DNA of 64,000 nucleotides from Salinisphaera sp040361255 (lineage in GTDB: Bacteria; Pseudomonadota; Gammaproteobacteria; Nevskiales; Salinisphaeraceae), in NCBI RefSeq assembly GCF_040361255.1, contig NZ_APNG01000009.1, forward strand, positions 62,001 to 126,000. The letters are read 5' to 3'. The notes beneath the pieces are model-generated. The model was not told where the DNA came from. It did no database searches and saw only the letters and a list, made by a program, of their open reading frames with translations. Positions 63,905-64,000 of the stretch are shown one piece after another (position 1 is the first letter of the stretch; each line of letters starts with the position of its first letter). The position numbers were made by a program, and so were the translations under genes.

Positions 63905-64000
63905 CTAGCGCGCCGCGCGCAAGCGCTTGAGGCGGCGATGCACGGTCGAACGATCGACACCCAGACGCCGGGCCAACTCGGATACGTTGCCGTCGCACTC
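63905..64000 (-). CDS. Fis-type HTH regulator, C-terminal fragment
   Basis: The frame enters from the right edge and ends at 63905. The 31 visible residues contain ECDGNVSELARRLGVDRSTV, then HRRLKRLRA, the Fis-type helix-turn-helix found at the C-terminus of sigma-54-dependent activators such as AcoR. The rest lies outside the window. It probably controls the SDR-monooxygenase genes, which run in the same direction. Confidence 0.75.
   Translation of the reverse strand, partial: ECDGNVSELARRLGVDRSTVHRRLKRLRAAR

Noticed and set aside
1..64000. CRISPR array, rRNA operon or prophage
   Set aside because: No regularly spaced repeats, rRNA-like sequence or phage structural genes were seen.

Overview
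The window is GC-rich chromosomal DNA from a gammaproteobacterium. The block yebC-ruvC-ruvA-ruvB-ybgC-tolQ-tolR-tolA-tolB-pal-cpoB-queC-tRNA-Lys at the left is the order usual in that class. The central region adds a lanthanide-type XoxF methanol dehydrogenase cluster, a periplasmic molybdenum aldehyde oxidoreductase and a red-type RuBisCO/Calvin-cycle cluster. Together these suggest a facultatively autotrophic, probably methylotrophic organism of the Salinisphaera/Nevskiales or Chromatiales kind. The genus is a guess.

Layout. 1-9.9 kb: 3' end of a Kup K+ transporter, Holliday-junction genes, Tol-Pal envelope system, queC and tRNA-Lys. 10-16.1 kb: glyoxalase I, a hotdog thioesterase, a ThDP-dependent acetolactate-synthase-like enzyme, a GAF-PAS-PAS-GGDEF-EAL protein with a degenerate GGDEF site, tRNA-Leu and a DUF302 protein. 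16.1-24.6 kb (minus strand): xoxF, a four-cysteine cytochrome c, a zinc metallohydrolase, a SoxYZ-like carrier, a XoxJ-like binding protein and two exported proteins of unknown function. A small cysteine-containing exported protein and an orphan, degenerate response regulator lie upstream. 24.8-30.5 kb (minus): PaoABC-type aldehyde oxidoreductase with MocA-like and XdhC-like maturation factors. 30.6-38.8 kb: cbbL-cbbS-cbbX, divergent cbbR, and tkt-fba-prk. The cbbL and tkt promoters share an AT-rich element that is a good CbbR site candidate.

39.2-52.7 kb: a lower-GC heavy-metal resistance island holding a methyltransferase, czcI-czcC-czcB-czcA, a phosphoethanolamine transferase, nhaA, a PII-like protein, a CDF exporter and a Sel1-repeat protein. 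The island sits inside the remains of an older, GC-rich czc operon. The 5' part of a resident czcI homologue flanks it on the left, and the 3' end of a resident czcA flanks it on the right beside a decayed IS3-like transposase remnant. This looks like replacement of a resident efflux operon by a foreign homologue.

53-64 kb: small membrane proteins; a sulfide/persulfide-type MBL hydrolase divergent from two YeeE/YedE membrane proteins; and a deletion scar joining the first quarter of an RND transporter gene to the last two thirds of a CsoR/CstR-type repressor gene. These are followed by the intact RND adaptor, a YbaY-MliC fusion lipoprotein, a 3-methyladenine DNA glycosylase, a SnoaL-flavin monooxygenase fusion, an SDR, and the C-terminus of a Fis-type activator.

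Proposed integration (inference): methanol is oxidised in the periplasm by XoxF, aldehyde by PaoABC, and the resulting CO2 is refixed through CbbLS/Prk. No formate dehydrogenase and no PQQ biosynthesis genes are in the window.
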